NCBI RefSeq assembly: GCF_014836775.1
Contig: NZ_JACSQD010000002.1
Coordinates: 180,674-244,673 of the forward strand
Reading direction: 5' to 3'
DNA length: 64,000 nucleotides
From: Arthrobacter gallicola
GTDB taxonomy: Bacteria > Actinomycetota > Actinomycetes > Actinomycetales > Micrococcaceae
The number at the start of each line of letters is the position of its first letter. The stretch's first letter is position 1. A program made the position numbers and the translations under genes. Positions 9,145 to 21,294 of this stretch are shown one piece after another. The notes beneath the pieces are model-generated. The model saw only the letters and a list, made by a program, of their open reading frames with translations, ran no database searches and was not told the DNA's origin.

Positions 9145-10554
9145 TCAGCACTCCACCACATTGACGGCGAGGCCGCCCATGGCTGTCTCCTTGTACTTGG
9201 AACTCATGTCCTTGCCGGTTTCCCGCATGGTCACAATCACTTCATCCAGTGAGACCCGGTGCTCGCCGTCGCCCCAGAGCGCCATCTTGGCGGCATTAAC
9301 CGCCTTCCCGGCACCGATGGCATTGCGTTCAATGCACGGGACCTGCACCAGGCCGCCGATGGGATCACAGGTGAGCCCCAAATTGTGTTCCATGGCGATC
9401 TCTGCCGCGTTTTCCACCTGTTCCGGTGTCCCGCCGAGAATCTCAGCCAGCCCTGCCGCTGCCATGGACGACGCCGATCCCACCTCGCCCTGGCAGCCCA
9501 CCTCCGCCCCCGAGATGGAGGCCTGCTCCTTGTAGAGGACCCCCACGGCGCCGGCGGCGAGCAGGAACCGGACCACGGCGTCGTCCTTCTCCTCCTGCGT
9601 GGCCGTGTCCATGCCGGGCGCGTAGTGGGTTGCATAGAACAGGACGGCGGGAATGATCCCGGCGGCGCCGTTGGTGGGCGCGGTGACCACCCGCCCGCCG
9701 GAAGCGTTTTCCTCATTGACGGCCAGGGCCACCAGATTGACCCATTCCTGCCAGAACCGCGGATCCCGGGTGGGGTCCTCCTGCCGCAGCCGGGTATGCC
9801 ACTGCGGTGCCCGACGGCGGACGTTCAGCCCGCCGGGCAGCAGGCCGCTGCGGGAAATTGCGGAATTCTTGCAGTCTTCCATCACATCGCGGATATGCAG
9901 CAGACCGGACCGGACCTCCTCCTCCGAGCGGGAAACCAGCTCGTTGGCCAGCATGACCCCGCTGAGAGGCAGCCCGCTGGCGGTGCAGTGTTCCAGCAGT
10001 TCCGCGGCCGTCCGGAAGGGGTAGGGAAGCTGCTGCTTGGACGCGGCGAGCTCGCGGGCGGCGTCATCTTCTTCGCCGTCGCGCACAATGAACCCGCCGC
10101 CGACCGAGAAGTACGTGGCTTCGTGCAGCACTTCCCCGCCGGCGCCGGTGGCCGCGAAACGGATGCCGTTGGTATGCCGCGGCAGGACGGTCAGCGGGCG
10201 CAGTACGATGTCCTCGATACTGTACGGCAGCAGGACTCCGCCGCCGTACTGGCCGCCCAAGTTGATTTTGCCCGAGGACTCAATGGCGGCGAGCCGTTCC
10301 TCCACCTGCTCCGGCAGGATCTCCTCCGGAGCAAAACCCTCCAGCCCCAGCAGAACCGCGGGCATGGTGCCGTGCCCGCGGCCGGTCGCCGCGAGGGACC
10401 CGTACAGATCCACGCGGAGACCGGCCGTGAAGTCCAGGAGGCCGGCGGCGTCCAGTTCACGTGCGAAGGCAGCGGCGGCCCTCATCGGCCCCACGGTGTG
10501 GGAGCTGGAGGGACCGATTCCAACAGTGAACAGGTCGAAAACGCCGACAGCCAT
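9145..10554 (-). CDS. sdaA: L-serine ammonia-lyase (iron-sulfur L-serine dehydratase)
   Basis: A 469-aa single-chain enzyme that deaminates L-serine to pyruvate and ammonia using a 4Fe-4S cluster. The N-terminal beta domain starts SVFDLF-like ([21 protein letters not shown]), and the C-terminal alpha domain contains the conserved [16 protein letters not shown] stretch with cluster cysteines and a final conserved Cys at the C-terminus. AAGGAG precedes the ATG. Last gene of the glycine-riboswitch operon, 9 bp after glyA; with glycine cleavage and SHMT it completes a route from glycine through serine to pyruvate. Confidence 0.96.
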   Translation of the reverse strand: MAVGVFDLFTVGIGPSSSHTVGPMRAAAAFARELDAAGLLDFTAGLRVDLYGSLAATGRGHGTMPAVLLGLEGFAPEEILPEQVEERLAAIESSGKINLGGQYGGGVLLPYSIEDIVLRPLTVLPRHTNGIRFAATGAGGEVLHEATYFSVGGGFIVRDGEEDDAARELAASKQQLPYPFRTAAELLEHCTASGLPLSGVMLANELVSRSEEEVRSGLLHIRDVMEDCKNSAISRSGLLPGGLNVRRRAPQWHTRLRQEDPTRDPRFWQEWVNLVALAVNEENASGGRVVTAPTNGAAGIIPAVLFYATHYAPGMDTATQEEKDDAVVRFLLAAGAVGVLYKEQASISGAEVGCQGEVGSASSMAAAGLAEILGGTPEQVENAAEIAMEHNLGLTCDPIGGLVQVPCIERNAIGAGKAVNAAKMALWGDGEHRVSLDEVIVTMRETGKDMSSKYKETAMGGLAVNVVEC

Positions 10555-10563
10555 CAGGACTCC

Positions 10564-11865
10564 TTAGACGCGGGTTGGTGCTCCTGCAAGGTCGGCGACC
10601 TGCGGGTACAGCGGGTGTGCTGCCGCCAGGGCGTGGACGCGGTCCTTCAGCGCACTGAGGTCCGCATCCTCCCCGGCAATCAAGGCCAGGGCGATGATGT
10701 CCGCGACTTCACGGAACGCTGCCTCGCCGAAACCGCGGGTGGCCAGTGCCGGCGTGCCGATCCGCAGACCGGAAGTCACCATCGGCGGACGCGGATCGAA
10801 CGGCACGGCATTGCGGTTCACCGTGATCTCGATCTGCGCCAGCCGGTCCTCGGCCTGCTGGCCGTTCAGTTCCGCATTGCGCAGATCCACCAGGACCAGG
10901 TGCACATCGGTGCCGCCGGAGACCACGGAGATACCCTTGGCCGCGACGTCGTCGGCAAGCAGCCGCTCGGCGAGGATCCGGGAACCGGCCAGGGTGCGTT
11001 CCTGGCGTTCCCGGAACTCGGGAGTGCCGGCGATCTTCAGTGCGGTCGCCTTGCCGGCGATCACGTGCTCCAGCGGCCCGCCCTGCTGACCCGGGAACAC
11101 GGCGGAGTTGATCTTCTTGGCGATCTCCGGGTCATTGGAGAGGATGATGCCGCCGCGCGGACCGGCGAGGGTCTTGTGCGTGGTTGAGGTAACCACGTGG
11201 GCGTGCGGCACCGGGCTGGGATGCAGCCCCGCGGCCACCAGTCCGGCGAAGTGCGCCATGTCCACCATGAGGTAGGCGCCCACTTCGTCCGCGATACGGC
11301 GGAACGCTTCGAAATCCAGCTGCCGGGCGTACGCGGACCAACCGGCGACAATCAGCTTCGGCTTGTGCTCACGGGCCAGGCGCGCGACGTCATCCATGTC
11401 CACGGTGTGGGTGGCTTCGTCCACTCCGTAGGGAACGATGTTGTACAGCCGCCCGGAGAAGTTGATCTTCATGCCGTGCGTGAGGTGGCCGCCGTCGGCC
11501 AGGGAAAGCCCCAGCACAGTGTCACCCGGACGGATCAGCGCATGCATCACCGAAGCGTTGGCCTGGGCACCGGAGTGCGGCTGAACATTGGCGAAACCGG
11601 CTCCGAACAGGGACTTTGCCCGGTCGATGGCCAGCTGCTCAATGACGTCCACGTACTCGCAGCCGCCGTAGTAGCGGCGTCCCGGGTAGCCCTCGGCGTA
11701 CTTGTTGGTCAACACCGAGCCCTGGGCTTCCATGATGGCCACCGCGGTGTGGTTCTCGGAGGCGATCATCTCCAGGCCGTCCTGCTGGCGGCGGCGCTCA
11801 TTGTCAATCTGCTCGGCGACCTCGGGATCGATCTCCGCGAGGTGGGAGTTCAGGAAATCGGTCAC
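10564..11865 (-). CDS. glyA: Serine hydroxymethyltransferase
   Basis: A 433-aa PLP enzyme interconverting serine plus tetrahydrofolate with glycine plus 5,10-methylene-THF. The PLP lysine is Lys231 in the [14 protein letters not shown] motif; [13 protein letters not shown] near residue 56 is also diagnostic. The GTG start overlaps the gcvH stop codon (GTGA), showing tight translational coupling. Being embedded in the glycine-cleavage operon suggests this copy works catabolically, using the methylene-THF from glycine cleavage to make serine; the window cannot show whether a second glyA exists. Confidence 0.97.
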   Translation of the reverse strand: MTDFLNSHLAEIDPEVAEQIDNERRRQQDGLEMIASENHTAVAIMEAQGSVLTNKYAEGYPGRRYYGGCEYVDVIEQLAIDRAKSLFGAGFANVQPHSGAQANASVMHALIRPGDTVLGLSLADGGHLTHGMKINFSGRLYNIVPYGVDEATHTVDMDDVARLAREHKPKLIVAGWSAYARQLDFEAFRRIADEVGAYLMVDMAHFAGLVAAGLHPSPVPHAHVVTSTTHKTLAGPRGGIILSNDPEIAKKINSAVFPGQQGGPLEHVIAGKATALKIAGTPEFRERQERTLAGSRILAERLLADDVAAKGISVVSGGTDVHLVLVDLRNAELNGQQAEDRLAQIEITVNRNAVPFDPRPPMVTSGLRIGTPALATRGFGEAAFREVADIIALALIAGEDADLSALKDRVHALAAAHPLYPQVADLAGAPTRV

Positions 11866-12239
11866 AGCTCGCCGCCGTTCTTTTCTGCGTACTCGGCAGC
11901 GCTCAGCAGCTCACCCTCCTCCGTGACCTCAACGGTGAACAGCCAGCCGGCACCGTACGGGTCCTCGTTCAGGATGGCCGGGTTGTCCACGGCTTCCTGG
12001 TTGATCTCCACGATGGTGCCGGAAACCGGGGCGTAAAGGTCCGAGACGGACTTGGTGGATTCAACCTCGCCGCAGGTCTCGCCTGCAGTCACCGTGTCGC
12101 CGACAGCGGGAAGGTCAACGTAAACCACATCACCCAGCGCGTCAGCGGCGACGGCGGAAATGCCAACCTTGACCGGGCTGGAGGAGTCGACCCACTCGTG
12201 TTCGGCGGAGTAGCGGAGGCCTTCAATAACTTTGCTCAT
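11862..12239 (-). CDS. gcvH: Glycine cleavage system H protein
   Basis: A 125-aa lipoyl-carrier protein. The lipoylation site is Lys63 in the ESTKSVSD motif, and the start RYSAEHEWV is typical. H protein shuttles the methylamine group between GcvP, GcvT and the lipoamide dehydrogenase (not in this window). It is separated from gcvT by an unusual 231-bp gap holding repeats and a possible hairpin, whereas gcvP-gcvT and gcvH-glyA are tightly packed. It overlaps glyA by 4 bp. Confidence 0.97.
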   Translation of the reverse strand: MSKVIEGLRYSAEHEWVDSSSPVKVGISAVAADALGDVVYVDLPAVGDTVTAGETCGEVESTKSVSDLYAPVSGTIVEINQEAVDNPAILNEDPYGAGWLFTVEVTEEGELLSAAEYAEKNGGEL

Positions 12240-12470
12240 AATGTGTGCCTTTCAAATAGGTCTTGTGAACTAACTCAAAGTCTAGGTCGGGTGCGGAGGG
12301 TTGGTGCGCGGCGTACGGCAGGCGACGCGGCATTTCGCCGCCCCTTAGACACCTCGCTCGTTCCTCGCTCGGCGATGCGGGGCTACACGAAACACCGCAC
12401 CGCCCGCGCTGGCTAGGCACCGACACACCGCCCGGCTTTGTGGACCCGTGGTTGGTGCCTCTTGTCAGTA
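12240..12470. repeat. Intra-operon spacer with short direct repeats and palindromic arms
   Basis: This 231-bp gene-free spacer between gcvT and gcvH contains a tandem pair of CTCGCTCG (12353-12360 and 12364-12371) separated by TTC. Partial inverted repeats flank it (GCAT...ATGC around 12330-12378, and GGCACC/GGTGCC around 12416-12460). No credible ORF is present. It resembles an interspersed extragenic palindromic element inserted in an otherwise compact operon, but only one copy is seen in the window. Confidence 0.4.
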
Positions 12471-13592
12471 CTACTTTTCTCGCTGATAGAACGGAAGGTC
12501 GACCACTTCGAAAGATTCGGGTTTTCCGCGGAGGTCGACAGAGAGCTCAGTGCCGGGGGTGGAATGGGCGGCATCGACATAGGCGAGAGCGATCGGGAAG
12601 CCGAGGGTTGGGCTGGGCGCACCGGAGGTGACTTCACCAATGGGGTGGCCGTCCTTCAGGACCGGGTAGTGCGAGCGGGCCGAACGGCGGCCGGAACCCT
12701 TCAAGCCAACCAGCTTGCGGGCCGGAGTCTGCTGCTTCTTGGCTTCCAGGGCTGCGCGGCCTACAAAGTCGCCGTCCTTGGACAGGGCGACGACGCCGCC
12801 GAGGCCGGCTGCGTAGGGGTCCAGCTCCAGGCTGAGCTCGTTGCCGTAGAGCGGCATGCCGGCCTCGAGGCGGAGCGAGTCGCGGCAGGCCAGGCCCGCC
12901 GGAACCAGACCGCGGCTTTCACCTGCGGCGAGGAGTGCCTGCCACAGGGCGGGGGCGACGTCGTTGGGAACGTAGACCTCGAAGCCGTCCTCGCCGGTGT
13001 AGCCGGTGCGGGCCACGAGGAAGCTGCCCGTCACTTCACCGAAGTGCAGGGGAACCGCCGCGGCAGCGTAGTACTTCATGCCCGTGACCGTGTCCCGGTT
13101 TTCGGCGGGGACCAGGTCCAGCAGGATCGCCTGGGCAATGGGTCCTTGGATGGCCACCAGCGAGGTGGCTGCCGTTTCGTCCGCGACCGTGACGTCGAAG
13201 CCCTGGGCGCGGGCAGCGAGTTCTGAGGCGACGACGGCGGCGTTTCCGGCGTTGGGCACCACCAGGTACTCGTCGTCGGCCAGCCGGTAGCTGATCAGGT
13301 CGTCGATGATCCCGCCGTCGGCGTTCGTGATCAGCGAGTATTTGGCGCGCCCCACCGCCATGGCGGAGAGCTTGCCGGTGAGTGCGTAGTCCAGGAACGC
13401 CCCCGCCTGCGGGCCGGTGACCCGGACTTCCCCCATGTGGGAGAGGTCGAAGAGGCCGGCTGCCTTGCGGACAGCGTGGTGTTCAGCCAGTTCGGAACTG
13501 TACTTCAGCGGCATCTGCCAGCCGCCGAAGTCGGTGAAGGAGGCGCCGAGGCGCTTGTGCTCTTCGTATAGCGCGGTGTACTGCTCAGTCAT
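12471..13592 (-). CDS. gcvT: Aminomethyltransferase, glycine cleavage T protein
   Basis: A 373-aa folate-binding enzyme releasing ammonia and transferring the one-carbon unit from methylamine-lipoyl-H protein to tetrahydrofolate. The N-terminus (FTDFGGWQMPLKYSSELAEHHAVR) and the YTGEDGFEVYV segment near residue 195 are family hallmarks, and the length is standard. It lies 13 bp behind gcvP on the same strand. Confidence 0.97.
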   Translation of the reverse strand: MTEQYTALYEEHKRLGASFTDFGGWQMPLKYSSELAEHHAVRKAAGLFDLSHMGEVRVTGPQAGAFLDYALTGKLSAMAVGRAKYSLITNADGGIIDDLISYRLADDEYLVVPNAGNAAVVASELAARAQGFDVTVADETAATSLVAIQGPIAQAILLDLVPAENRDTVTGMKYYAAAAVPLHFGEVTGSFLVARTGYTGEDGFEVYVPNDVAPALWQALLAAGESRGLVPAGLACRDSLRLEAGMPLYGNELSLELDPYAAGLGGVVALSKDGDFVGRAALEAKKQQTPARKLVGLKGSGRRSARSHYPVLKDGHPIGEVTSGAPSPTLGFPIALAYVDAAHSTPGTELSVDLRGKPESFEVVDLPFYQREK

Positions 13593-13605
13593 AGCGGCGA
13601 TCCCC

Positions 13606-16452
<2,847 letters not shown>

Positions 16453-16510
16453 GTGGAGGCTCCAAAAGGCGGGCGAGGGTACGCCGATGAGACGATTGGT
16501 TCCTCCCCGC

Positions 16511-16700
16511 TCTGTATTGGACCTGAGAGATTCCGCGGGAGTTAGCCGCTTGCACCGTCGGTGAGGATCCGGAGTGATCCGGTCCTGCTTTCCAGAGTTG
16601 CCTCGCTGTGGCGGTACAGGGGCCTGAGAGATTCCCGGGGAGGGTTTGCTCCTACGGCGCCCGCGGCGTCGGTGGTTCGCTGCTGCAGGACTCTCCCGCC
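16511..16700 (-). ncRNA. Tandem glycine riboswitch upstream of gcvP
   Basis: Two consecutive aptamers are visible on the minus strand. Aptamer 1 (16700-16611) reads GGCGGGAGAG ... ACCACCGACGCCG ... AGGAGCAAACC ... AATCTCTCAGGC. Aptamer 2 (16597-16511) reads CTCTGGAAAG ... TCACCGACGG ... AATCTCTCAGGT. These are the conserved glycine-aptamer signatures, joined by a short linker of about 13 nt, as in the cooperative tandem class. It controls the gcvP-gcvT-gcvH-glyA-sdaA operon, normally as a glycine-activated switch. About 58 nt separate it from the gcvP start, where the expression platform must lie. Confidence 0.95.
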
Positions 16701-16975
16701 ACGGCTGATAAAGGCATATTCAGTTGTTGCTGCGTTGTTGACTCTAGTCGGCTGCACCGGTGCCTTCAAGGTATGACGCAAGACCGTTGCCGAAACCGCC
16801 GCGCCCGCGTATAAGCCAGTCCGCCGAAAGTCTCAAATTGACATGTCCTCGGGCACTCCGGAGACTGAAATGATCGGCGGCGACGCCGCATCTCATGGTG
16901 CTCCATTGGTAATCCGGTGACGGCAGCGTGTCTTGGCGGCGGTGCCACGAATTGGTGCCTACGAGAAAGAACTCC

Positions 16976-18466
16976 ATGTCAGGTAGCTCCACCCGCCCTT
17001 CCAGCACGGCGCAGTCCTCAGAGGTTTCACGTTCCAAGGACCCGGATCTCTCACGGTCGCTGTCCAGCCGCCATATTCAGCTCCTCGCAATCGGCGGAGC
17101 CATTGGCACCGGCCTCTTTATGGGGTCCGGCAAGACCATCTCCGTTGCCGGTCCCTCGGTCATCTTCGTCTACATGATCATCGGCTTCATGCTGTACTTC
17201 GTGATGCGGGCCATGGGCGAGCTGCTGCTTTCCAACCTGGAATACAAGTCCTTCAGCGATTTCGCCGCGGACCTGCTCGGCCCGTGGGCGGGGTTCTTCA
17301 CCGGCTGGACCTACTGGTTCTGCTGGGTGGTCACCGGGATCGCGGACGTCGTGGCGATCGCCCACTACGTCACCTTCTGGTGGGCCGGTGCACCGCTCTG
17401 GATCCCGGCGCTGGCCTGCATCGTGCTCCTGGTCGCACTGAATCTCCCCACGGTGAAGGCCTTCGGTGAAACCGAATTCTGGTTCGCGCTGATCAAGATC
17501 GTGGCTATTCTGACGCTGATCGTGGTGGGCCTGGTCATGATCCTGACCGGGTTCTCCTCCGGCCCGGGCGAACAGGCCAGCTTCAGCAACCTCTGGGAAA
17601 GCGGCGGGTTCTTCCCCACCGGTCCCATGGGCTTTGTTGCCGGCTTCCAGATCGCTGTGTTTGCGTTCGTCGGCATTGAGCTGGTGGGCACCGCCGCCGC
17701 CGAAACCAAGGACCCGACCAAGAACCTGCCCAAGGCCATCAACTCCATTCCGCTGCGCATCATGCTCTTTTACGTAGGCGCACTGGTCATCCTCATGTCG
17801 GTGATCCCGTGGACGGACTTCACTGCAGACGAGAGCCCGTTCGTCGGGATGTTCACCCTCGCCGGGCTGGGCACCGCTGCCGCCGTCGTCAATTTTGTGG
17901 TGCTGACCTCCGCCGCGTCGTCGGCAAACTCGGGCATCTATTCCACCTCGCGCATGGTCTACGGCCTGGCGCGCGACGGCGACGCCCCCCACGCGTTCAG
18001 CCGGCTGTCCCGGCGCAAGGTTCCGCAGAACGCCCTGTTCTTCTCCTGCACGTTCCTGCTTGCCGGGGTTGTGCTGCTGTACGCGGGCGAATCGGTGAGC
18101 GCGGCCTTTACCCTGGTCACCACCATTTCGGCGCTCTGCTTTATGTTCGTCTGGACCATCATCCTGCTCAGCTACCTCGCCTACCGGCGCCGCCGGCCGC
18201 ACCTGCACACCGAATCGAAGTTCAAGCTCCCCGGCGGCCGGGTCATGGTCTACGTGGTGCTGGCTTTCTTTGCGTTCATCGTGTGGGCGCTGACAACCCA
18301 GCCGGACACCCTGATGGCCCTGCTGGTTACACCGATCTGGTTTGCCCTGCTGGGCGGTGCCTACGCGCTGCTGCGCCGCACGCCGCTGCACCAGGCGCGG
18401 GTGGCCGAATACCAGGCGATGGCCGCCACGGAACGGGAAGCCGTTAAGGCCCTTAGCCGCGGGTGA
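16976..18466 (+). CDS. CycA-like amino-acid permease (D-serine/D-alanine/glycine type)
   Basis: A 496-aa APC-superfamily transporter with 12 predicted TM helices. The N-terminus has RHIQLLAIGGAIGTGLFMG, the classic APC motif, and the closest pattern is the CycA group that imports D-serine, D-alanine and glycine by proton symport. The ATG at 16976 was chosen because the family motif follows about 30 residues later; an upstream in-frame ATG would add 16 unlikely residues. It diverges from the glycine riboswitch-gcv operon, consistent with glycine uptake. Its 3' end overlaps the convergent metallo-hydrolase gene by 14 bp. Confidence 0.88.
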   Translation: MSGSSTRPSSTAQSSEVSRSKDPDLSRSLSSRHIQLLAIGGAIGTGLFMGSGKTISVAGPSVIFVYMIIGFMLYFVMRAMGELLLSNLEYKSFSDFAADLLGPWAGFFTGWTYWFCWVVTGIADVVAIAHYVTFWWAGAPLWIPALACIVLLVALNLPTVKAFGETEFWFALIKIVAILTLIVVGLVMILTGFSSGPGEQASFSNLWESGGFFPTGPMGFVAGFQIAVFAFVGIELVGTAAAETKDPTKNLPKAINSIPLRIMLFYVGALVILMSVIPWTDFTADESPFVGMFTLAGLGTAAAVVNFVVLTSAASSANSGIYSTSRMVYGLARDGDAPHAFSRLSRRKVPQNALFFSCTFLLAGVVLLYAGESVSAAFTLVTTISALCFMFVWTIILLSYLAYRRRRPHLHTESKFKLPGGRVMVYVVLAFFAFIVWALTTQPDTLMALLVTPIWFALLGGAYALLRRTPLHQARVAEYQAMAATEREAVKALSRG

Positions 18467-19304
18467 ACTTCAGGTACCGGGTAGCGGAGTCCTGGACTAT
18501 CCGGTCCGCGGCCCGGGGCAGGATGAAGTCCCACCAGGCGCCGTAGAGCCGTTCGTAGGCCAGGGGCGCCAGCAGCTCCGCGGCTGCCTCGACAATGTCC
18601 GGGCGCTCCGGGATGAGGTTGGGGTAGCTGTACATAAAGGCCACGTGCGTGAAGTCGGGGATGACCTGGATGATGTCCCCGCTGAACAGGGCACCCAGCC
18701 CGTCGGGATCATCTTGCCAGTGCATAACCGTGCCGCCCGGGAAATGGACGCCCGGGCGGTACAGGACCAGGCCTGCGGCCAACTCCAGCCGGTCGCCGTC
18801 CCAGAACTGCAGCACCGGGTCGCTGCGGCCCACCCACTGCCGGTCCGCGGCGTGCAGGTACACCGGAACCTGGAACTCGCGGGCCCAGTCCACCATGGTG
18901 GAGTAATAGTGCGGGTGGCTGATCGCGATCGCTGACAGCCCGCCTTCGGCGTTGATGATGTCGATCAGCTCTTCATCCAGGTACGGCACACAATCCCAGA
19001 GCACGTTGCCGTCTGCGGCTTTGACCAGCAGTGCCCGCTGCCCGATCGCGAACTTGGGTTCGCACCCGATGCCCAGCACCCCGGGCCCCTGCGGGTGCAC
19101 GCTGGCCCGGCGCGCTCCGGAGCGGAGCCGGGAGAGCGTGGTCCAGGCCTGGCCGGATAACGGCACATACTGCCGTTCGTCCTGGCACACCGGGCAGCTG
19201 GCCCGCGGTTCGGAGTACTGCATGCCGCAGGTCACGCAGATCGGATAGTCGTTCGCTGGAAGCGCTTCTCTGTAATGCTGCACCATCACCGTGGACCCGT
19301 TCAT
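18453..19304 (-). CDS. MBL-fold protein with N-terminal zinc ribbon
   Basis: About 283 aa. The N-terminus carries a four-cysteine zinc-ribbon (CVTC at 23-26 and CPVC at 38-41). The remainder resembles metallo-beta-lactamase-fold hydrolases, but the canonical HxHxDH is degenerate: the segment reads SHPHYYSTM, with later candidate ligands in LHAADRQW, HFPGG and SGDI. Catalysis is therefore uncertain, although a related subfamily with SHPHYY is widely annotated as MBL hydrolase. The start is ambiguous: ATG at 19304 or 19286 both lack a strong Shine-Dalgarno sequence, and the frame extends further upstream. Function unknown. Confidence 0.7.
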   Translation of the reverse strand: MNGSTVMVQHYREALPANDYPICVTCGMQYSEPRASCPVCQDERQYVPLSGQAWTTLSRLRSGARRASVHPQGPGVLGIGCEPKFAIGQRALLVKAADGNVLWDCVPYLDEELIDIINAEGGLSAIAISHPHYYSTMVDWAREFQVPVYLHAADRQWVGRSDPVLQFWDGDRLELAAGLVLYRPGVHFPGGTVMHWQDDPDGLGALFSGDIIQVIPDFTHVAFMYSYPNLIPERPDIVEAAAELLAPLAYERLYGAWWDFILPRAADRIVQDSATRYLKFTRG

Positions 19305-19415
19305 GAGCAGGTTTGCCGAAATGCCGGTCACGCTACCGGCTCGTTTCCGCTGCGAACACCTGACCGGGCCGAATCCGGGCACCTGCCTGAGTAACGATTT
19401 GGACTCGCCGTCCGC

Positions 19416-20039
19416 TCAGTAGACCACCGTTCCGGTCGATTCGACGGTGCTGCCGAGCTGGGCCGGTTTGCCGCTGACTTCCAGCTGGATACCCACAGAG
19501 TGCAGTGGGGCTTCCAGGGCAAGGCTCAGGTTGGGCAGGACCTCGGAGCGGATCCGACGCAGGGTCTCCTGGATATCTGCCCGCTCATTGACGGTTACCC
19601 GCAGGGCAAGGTCCGGCGCCGCGGCCGTGCCGCGCAGCAGCGCGGAGGAATTGACGACGCCGGGCATGCGGTTGGCGTCGTGCTCAACGGCGCCGGCCAG
19701 GACACCGGGATCACACCGGGTAATACCGCTGGCCGGATCTTCCTGCAGCCGGTAGCCGGAGGCTTCGCGCCGGCGGGGAATCTGGGCCAGGATCCACCAC
19801 AGGCCCAAAATCCCAAGAATGAGCCCGCCTATCAGCACGGCCGGCGCCACCCAGTCCGGCGCCAGCAGGGTCTCGGGACTCTGCTCCAGCACCGGCGACT
19901 GGGCGCCGGGCAGCGTTCCGCCGGTGAACTGGTTCAGGAAGCCCGCGGAAACCAGCAGCGCGAAGACCCCCGCTGCCAGCAGCAGCACACCGATAATGAC
20001 CAGCCACGTCCGGTTCATCGCCCCCGCATGGTGTCGCAT
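19416..20039 (-). CDS. Alkaline-shock membrane-anchor protein AmaP-like
   Basis: A 207-aa protein with two N-terminal TM segments (about residues 12-34 and 65-85) and a cytoplasmic C-terminal domain containing an alternating hydrophobic Asp23-contacting region (DLALRVTVNERADI). AmaP anchors Asp23 at the membrane in Gram-positive bacteria. AAAGGA precedes the first ATG; a second ATG lies seven codons later. Last gene of the envelope-stress operon, 33 bp after the DUF6286 gene. Assignment rests on architecture and neighbours. Confidence 0.7.
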   Translation of the reverse strand: MRHHAGAMNRTWLVIIGVLLLAAGVFALLVSAGFLNQFTGGTLPGAQSPVLEQSPETLLAPDWVAPAVLIGGLILGILGLWWILAQIPRRREASGYRLQEDPASGITRCDPGVLAGAVEHDANRMPGVVNSSALLRGTAAAPDLALRVTVNERADIQETLRRIRSEVLPNLSLALEAPLHSVGIQLEVSGKPAQLGSTVESTGTVVY

Positions 20040-20072
20040 GGCGCGTCCTTTCCGTTCCTGGCAGGTCCCGGG

Positions 20073-20663
20073 TCAATCCCGGGAGCGGATGTAAACCTTA
20101 ACGCGGGGCGCCGGGTCCAGGCCGGAGGCAACCAGCCGTGACCGGACGCCGTCGCCGACCCAGCGGTGGAGATCCCGGGTGTCATGCAGGGCGGTGTTCA
20201 CGGACACCCGCACCTCCTTGTCCGTTGCCGTCGCCGAGGCGGAGGAGACGCCGTCGATGTGTTCGCAGGTGGCAGCGGCAAGCTGCGCCACCGCACGGCG
20301 GGACATCACCACTGCCGCGTCCCCTTCCACCGCGTGCTCGGAATCCGGCTCCTGCGCAGCCGGCAGGCGCACACCGAGGTCGTGATACCGGCCGGGAACG
20401 ATGCCGGCCAGCAGCAGGATCAGCCCGACGGCGGCCGTCACGGACCCGAGGACCCAGATCCCGGGTTCATCCCAGCTCACGCCCGCAAGCCAGGTGAGCG
20501 GAGCCTTAACCGGCTCCGGCCAGGATCCGGAGGTCAGGCGCACAAGAGCCACCCAGACCAGCACGACGCCCAGGGCAAGGAGTACCGCGGCACAGATGAC
20601 CGCGGGAACCGAGCGGCTCGGACGCTGGCGCAGCGCCACGGGAGGCGCCCCCTGCCGGCTCAC
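20073..20663 (-). CDS. DUF6286-type membrane protein of the Asp23 cluster
   Basis: A 196-aa protein with two TM helices (about 20-42 and 70-90) followed by a C-terminal soluble domain (KEVRVSVNTALHDTRDLHRWVGDGV) of the same general kind as the Asp23/AmaP cytoplasmic regions. The GTG start overlaps the stop of the upstream Asp23 gene (GTGA). Such proteins occur almost always beside actinobacterial Asp23 genes; the biochemical role is not established. Confidence 0.7.
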   Translation of the reverse strand: MSRQGAPPVALRQRPSRSVPAVICAAVLLALGVVLVWVALVRLTSGSWPEPVKAPLTWLAGVSWDEPGIWVLGSVTAAVGLILLLAGIVPGRYHDLGVRLPAAQEPDSEHAVEGDAAVVMSRRAVAQLAAATCEHIDGVSSASATATDKEVRVSVNTALHDTRDLHRWVGDGVRSRLVASGLDPAPRVKVYIRSRD

Positions 20664-21064
20664 AGCAGCTGCCTTCGGCCGGAGCTGTGGGACCTCGGCC
20701 TCAGCCAGGCGATCGTGATGTCCACCTGCCTCACCTGCACCCCGGTCAGCTCCGTGACCCTCTCGGCGATGCGCTGGCGCAGCTGGTCCGTTGCCCGACG
20801 CAGCGGCAGCGGATACTCCAGTCCCACTGTCACCTTGAGGCTCGCGATGTTCCCGGCCAGTTCGACGTCGGCATCCGGACGGGCCGTGAAGTCCGCCCGT
20901 GAGCCGATACCGAGGAAACCGCCGGAGGTCCCGCCCGCCTGAGTCTCGTCCCGGGCTACCTGGCTGGCAATTTTTTCCAGCACTTTCTTGGACATGGACG
21001 TGCTGCCCCGGCTGCCCACATCACGGCGGGAACGGCCGGAAGCAGGCACCTCCGTGGTGGTCAT
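20660..21064 (-). CDS. Asp23/Gls24-family envelope stress protein (second copy)
   Basis: A 134-aa protein. The conserved Asp23 domain spans about residues 25-120, including SLKVTVGLEYPLPLR and VRQVDITIAWL. Its ATG overlaps the stop of the 59-aa membrane-protein gene (ATGA), and its own stop overlaps the DUF6286 start, so three genes are translationally coupled. It lacks the long acidic N-terminus of the copy at 21295. Family members form membrane-associated assemblies under envelope or alkaline stress. Confidence 0.85.
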   Translation of the reverse strand: MTTTEVPASGRSRRDVGSRGSTSMSKKVLEKIASQVARDETQAGGTSGGFLGIGSRADFTARPDADVELAGNIASLKVTVGLEYPLPLRRATDQLRQRIAERVTELTGVQVRQVDITIAWLRPRSHSSGRRQLL

Positions 21065-21240
21065 CGGCTTGAGGCCCGGCCAAACAACCCGGCCATGTCG
21101 AGCTTGCCGTCAGCCGTCAGCCCCACCAGGAGTCCAATCAGCCCAAAGAGGATGGTCACCAAAAAGGCAAACCATCCGCCGAAGGCCAGCACGATCCCCA
21201 GAACCAGACCAACAGCCACGCACCATCTTGTTGCAGACAT
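21061..21240 (-). CDS. 59-aa DUF2273-like small membrane protein
   Basis: A short ORF with AAGGAG before its ATG and a stop overlapping the next gene's ATG. The product MSATRWCVAVGLVLG... has two closely spaced TM helices with a Gly-rich turn (FGLIGLLVGLTADG), matching the DUF2273 small proteins found between Asp23 genes in Gram-positive bacteria. The conserved ending DGKLDMAGLFGR is typical. It is probably a membrane partner for the Asp23 assembly. Confidence 0.8.
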   Translation of the reverse strand: MSATRWCVAVGLVLGIVLAFGGWFAFLVTILFGLIGLLVGLTADGKLDMAGLFGRASSR

Positions 21241-21294
21241 GGTGTTCTCCTTAGTTCCCTAGATTAGAACCGCCGCATACCGGGCGGATTCCCG

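Noticed and set aside
9259..11187. Long open frame of about 640 codons on the plus strand opposite sdaA/glyA
   Set aside because: It runs antisense to two strongly identified genes, has no family features and owes its length to the high GC content, which removes stop codons.
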